Assembly (NCBI GenBank): GCA_030590185.1
Contig: JAUUZB010000089.1
Location: forward strand, 1-8,865
Direction of reading: 5' to 3'
Length of the DNA: 8,865 nucleotides
Origin: Deltaproteobacteria bacterium
GTDB lineage: Bacteria; Myxococcota; XYA12-FULL-58-9; JAUUZB01
Made by a program: the position numbers and the translations under genes. The notes under the pieces were generated by a model, which worked only from the letters and a program-made list of their open reading frames with translations, did not search any database and had not been told where the DNA came from. Below are positions 6,599-8,865 of the stretch, piece after piece (the stretch's first letter is position 1; the number at the start of each line of letters is the position of its first letter).

Positions 6599-8865
6599 AA
6601 GCGGGGTGATGCTGCAGTTGTCTTCGTTGGTCAACGGCGCCAGGCAGACCTTCGGGTAGTGGGAGCAGAACTCCATAAAGCCAGCGTCGACGCAGATGTT
6701 GTTCGGCAGGCAATCGGCGTCCGAAGCGCACGACGCGAGGCAGAAGGAGGCGAAGCCGCCTCCGGTGGTGGGTGCCTCGACACAATCGCTGTCGGTGCAG
6801 TCCGCGGAGGAGTCGCATTGGCTGCCACCACCTTGCTCGGTGCCCGCCCCGAGGGGCTCGTGGGGTCGGGTCGGCGCCATGCAGGCCGTGCCGGGTGGGC
6901 AGACCTTGTCCTCGCCGCCGGGCTCGTCCGGCTCGCAGAAGGCCACGCAGCCAGCGGAGAGGTTGGCGCACACCACGTCGCCGCTGGAGAAGTTGACGCA
7001 CAGGGCATCCGGCGTGAGCACGCCACCGATGAAGCTGCAATCGGCGTCGGTGCTGCACGGGACGGTGCGACCGTTGGTTTGGATCGTCGAGGCGAAGCCC
7101 GTTCCCTCGCAGGTGACCGCCGCGTTCACCTCGGTGCCGCTGTAGTCGGGGCACTCGGCGCTCTGACCGGCGCGCTCGCAGTTGTCCTCGTCGGCGAGCC
7201 CAGCGAGGTCGCCGTAGGTGAGGGAGTCCATCAGGGGCAACTCGCGGCCGCACCGACCGAGGGGACGTCCGCACCGCCAGTTGGGCGGGGCCTCGGGCAC
7301 GGGGAAGGGAACGCAGTCAAAGGCGTTGGCGGTGTCGCAGAGCTGGGGACCGTCCGGGTCGCAGCTGATCGGTCCGGCCTCGGCCTCGAGGAAGGAGGTG
7401 GCCAGGCAGAGCTCATCGTCGGGACAGCTGCCCTGGCTGCCGACCTCCAGGGGATCGCACGGCTGCTTGCAGGTGCTGGTGGGGCCATAGGTGGAGGCGC
7501 ACTGTAGATCCTCTGCGCAGCCTTCGTGGTTGACGCAGGGCATGTCCCGCGGTTGATCGATGGGCATGCAGGTGCCGTCCTCACCGATGCCGGTGGCGCA
7601 GTATTCGGTGGCGGAGTCGCAAGCGTCGGGGAGGCCGTCGCAGGGCCGGGTGCAGATGGCGCCGGATCCCAGCGGGTCACAACGCAGCCCGAAGTAGCAG
7701 ATGCCAACCCCCGGCCCACAGGCCTGCAGCTCGTTGGCGCTGGGGATGCAAGCGGAGAGGGCGTAGGTGCCGCTGGTGTCGCAGGATTCGAACTCGCTGC
7801 AGACGCTCGGATCATCGGCGCAGGGCAGCACGCAGACCGCGCCCAGCGGTCCGGCGGAGCACTCGAGGGGCGGGCGGCATTCACCGACGCCGTTGCCGCA
7901 GCGCTCGAGCTCATCGACCAGCAGCAGGCAGGCCGACTCCGCGTAGGCGCCGTTGTCGTCGCAGTACTCGAAGTTGTAGCAGACGCTCGGGTCCTCGGCG
8001 CAGACGCGAACGCAAACGGACGTGTTGCCCGGGGCGTCGGAGCAGGTGAGCCCTTCCTTGCAACCCGCCACGCCGTCGGCGCAGGGCTCGAACTCGTCGT
8101 TGAGCGGTAGGCAAGCCGACTGCTCAAAGGCGCCGCTGGTGTCGCAGTACTCGAGGCCGCTCGCGCAGAGCTCCGGGTTTTCGGCGCAATTGCGCACGCA
8201 GACCGGGTCGCCGCCGCCCAGGACGTTGGAGCAGGTGCGACCCGCCTCGCAGGTACCTGGCTCACAGGCCTCGAGCTCAGCCGCCAGCGGCAGGCAGCCG
8301 ATGTCCACGGCGCAGTACTCATCCTTGTCGCAGGGCCGGTCCTCGTTGCAGATGGCCCGGCAGCGGTAGCTGCCCGAGTCGTCGAGGCGGCACAGGTTGC
8401 CGAGGGTGCAGGCGGGGCCATCGAGCTGGCAGGGCTCGTTTTTGTCCGGCGCCTCCACGCAGACCGGGACGTGGAAGTCCTCGTTGCTGCTGCAAACCTC
8501 GCCCTCGGGGCAGATGTTGGAGCCATCGGTGCAAAGTAGGACACAGGCCTTGTTGCTGACGTCGGACTGGCGCGGCATACAGTCGTAGCCGTCGGCGCAG
8601 ATCGAGCTGTCCTCGCACGGCTCGCCAAAGGTGCCGAGGGGCACGCAGGCGCCGTTCGGGAAGTCGTTGGTGTCGCAGAACTCGGTCGCCTGATCGCAAG
8701 CGCTCGGGTCCTCGGCGCAGGGCCGCACGCAGGCGCAGGCGGTGCCGTCAAAGCCCAGCTCGCAGCTCAGGGTGGTATCGCATTCGCCGTACCAGAGCCC
8801 GCCAAAGCCGAGGCCGCACAGGAAGTATTGGCCGGCGCTGTCATAGGGCTCGTCGCAGCGCCCGG
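6596..8865 (-). CDS. cysteine-rich repeat protein, probably secreted (5' partial)
   Basis: The frame is open from the right edge to the TGA at 6598-6596, giving about 755 visible residues. A GTG at 8728 can be called as a start, but the frame continues upstream with the same composition (GECDTTLSCELGFDGTACAC), so the true start lies outside the window. I count about 91 cysteines, roughly 12% of residues, which suggests many disulphides and an extracytoplasmic location; the signal peptide would be off-window. Residues from 8731 down to 7472 form seven consecutive modules of 54-62 residues, each with exactly eight cysteines. The rest (about 7471-6596) is still Cys-rich but irregular, with CSTDADC- and CASDADCLPNNIC-type motifs common in myxobacterial Cys-rich proteins. 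There is no enzyme motif, no transmembrane helix and no sorting signal in the visible part. The function is unknown; adhesion, surface structure or ligand sensing are possibilities. It is translationally coupled to the Ser/Thr kinase gene downstream. Confidence 0.85.
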   Translation of the reverse strand, partial: GRCDEPYDSAGQYFLCGLGFGGLWYGECDTTLSCELGFDGTACACVRPCAEDPSACDQATEFCDTNDFPNGACVPLGTFGEPCEDSSICADGYDCMPRQSDVSNKACVLLCTDGSNICPEGEVCSSNEDFHVPVCVEAPDKNEPCQLDGPACTLGNLCRLDDSGSYRCRAICNEDRPCDKDEYCAVDIGCLPLAAELEACEPGTCEAGRTCSNVLGGGDPVCVRNCAENPELCASGLEYCDTSGAFEQSACLPLNDEFEPCADGVAGCKEGLTCSDAPGNTSVCVRVCAEDPSVCYNFEYCDDNGAYAESACLLLVDELERCGNGVGECRPPLECSAGPLGAVCVLPCADDPSVCSEFESCDTSGTYALSACIPSANELQACGPGVGICYFGLRCDPLGSGAICTRPCDGLPDACDSATEYCATGIGEDGTCMPIDQPRDMPCVNHEGCAEDLQCASTYGPTSTCKQPCDPLEVGSQGSCPDDELCLATSFLEAEAGPISCDPDGPQLCDTANAFDCVPFPVPEAPPNWRCGRPLGRCGRELPLMDSLTYGDLAGLADEDNCERAGQSAECPDYSGTEVNAAVTCEGTGFASTIQTNGRTVPCSTDADCSFIGGVLTPDALCVNFSSGDVVCANLSAGCVAFCEPDEPGGEDKVCPPGTACMAPTRPHEPLGAGTEQGGGSQCDSSADCTDSDCVEAPTTGGGFASFCLASCASDADCLPNNICVDAGFMEFCSHYPKVCLAPLTNEDNCSITPL
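7472..8731 (-). repeat. seven tandem eight-cysteine modules within the Cys-rich protein
   Basis: Module starts (first Cys codon, minus strand) are at about 8731, 8545, 8362, 8200, 8014, 7834 and 7654, a period of 162-186 bp. The spacing is C-x3-C-x(5,6)-C-x(5,6)-C-x(5-10)-C-x(9,10)-C-x(4-6)-C-x5-C, then 8-11 residues before the next module. Conserved features outside the cysteines include AEDPSxC, EYCD, SAC[LI]P, ExC and GLxCS. The third module is shortest (54 residues). A CKQPC at 7471 starts an eighth, decayed unit. The sequence just right of 8731 ends in C-x5-C like a module end, so the array probably continues outside the window. Confidence 0.8.

Noticed and set aside
5316..6659. 447-residue plus-strand open frame antisense to the kinase
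   Set aside because: No recognisable domain and Arg/Gly/Val-biased composition; it mirrors the kinase codons on the opposite strand.
6597..7274. N-terminal extension of 226 residues on the Ser/Thr kinase
   Set aside because: The extension is Arg-rich low complexity lying inside the Cys-rich gene in another frame. The kinase domain starts directly after the ATG at 6596.
7472..8731. CRISPR-like or satellite DNA array
   Set aside because: The roughly 180-bp periodicity is coding, diverged between units, and explained by protein modules.
7231..8751. 506-residue open frame on the minus strand, overlapping the Cys-rich gene
   Set aside because: Its translation is Ala/Pro/Ser/Thr-Arg low complexity with no domain, as expected for a frame-shifted reading of a periodic GC-rich gene. 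The Cys-repeat frame shows conserved modules and continues to the window edge.

Overview
The window is high-GC DNA coding along almost its whole length. It suggests a member of the Myxococcota or a related former deltaproteobacterium. The grounds are a Hanks-type Ser/Thr kinase with a membrane anchor and a PEGA-like tail, a secreted cysteine-repeat protein, a secreted FGE-sulfatase (SUMF1) domain protein, and kinase-rich operons. This lineage call is inferred from gene style; there is no rRNA or other marker here.

Layout. (1) At the left edge, on the plus strand, is the 3' end of a gene resembling the C-terminal part of DUF2786-type proteins. It converges on, and overlaps by 7 bp, the last gene of a minus-strand operon. 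(2) That operon runs from 3992 down to 389 and holds three P-loop phosphotransferase-like genes with gaps of 9 and 25 bp. In transcription order they are an uncharacterised 324-residue P-loop protein, a class-I-like PPK2 polyphosphate kinase, and a large nucleoside kinase-like protein with a threonyl-tRNA-synthetase-like N-terminus joined to a uridine-kinase-type domain. (3) A 131-bp gap (3993-4123) follows, the only sizeable non-coding stretch. It holds a G9 tract and a (GGCGC)3 run and shows no convincing promoter or terminator. (4) From the right edge down to 4124, also on the minus strand, are three overlapping genes. They encode a cysteine-rich repeat protein (5' end outside the window), a membrane Ser/Thr kinase, and a secreted SUMF1-domain protein.

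How they may work together. The first operon looks like a cytoplasmic nucleotide-phosphorylation group, with PPK2 linking polyphosphate to nucleotides, a nucleoside-kinase-like enzyme, and an unknown P-loop partner. The second looks like an envelope signalling module. Its kinase is predicted to be cytoplasmic with a periplasmic PEGA-like tail, while the two flanking products are predicted to be extracytoplasmic and cysteine-containing. The genes overlap by 1 nt (TGATG) and 8 nt (ATGAGTAG), which implies coupled translation. The most unusual items are the strict eight-cysteine module repeated seven times in the Cys-rich protein, its coupling to the kinase, and the uncharacterised P-loop protein heading the PPK2 operon. 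No RNA genes, insertion sequences, CRISPR arrays or attachment sites were seen.
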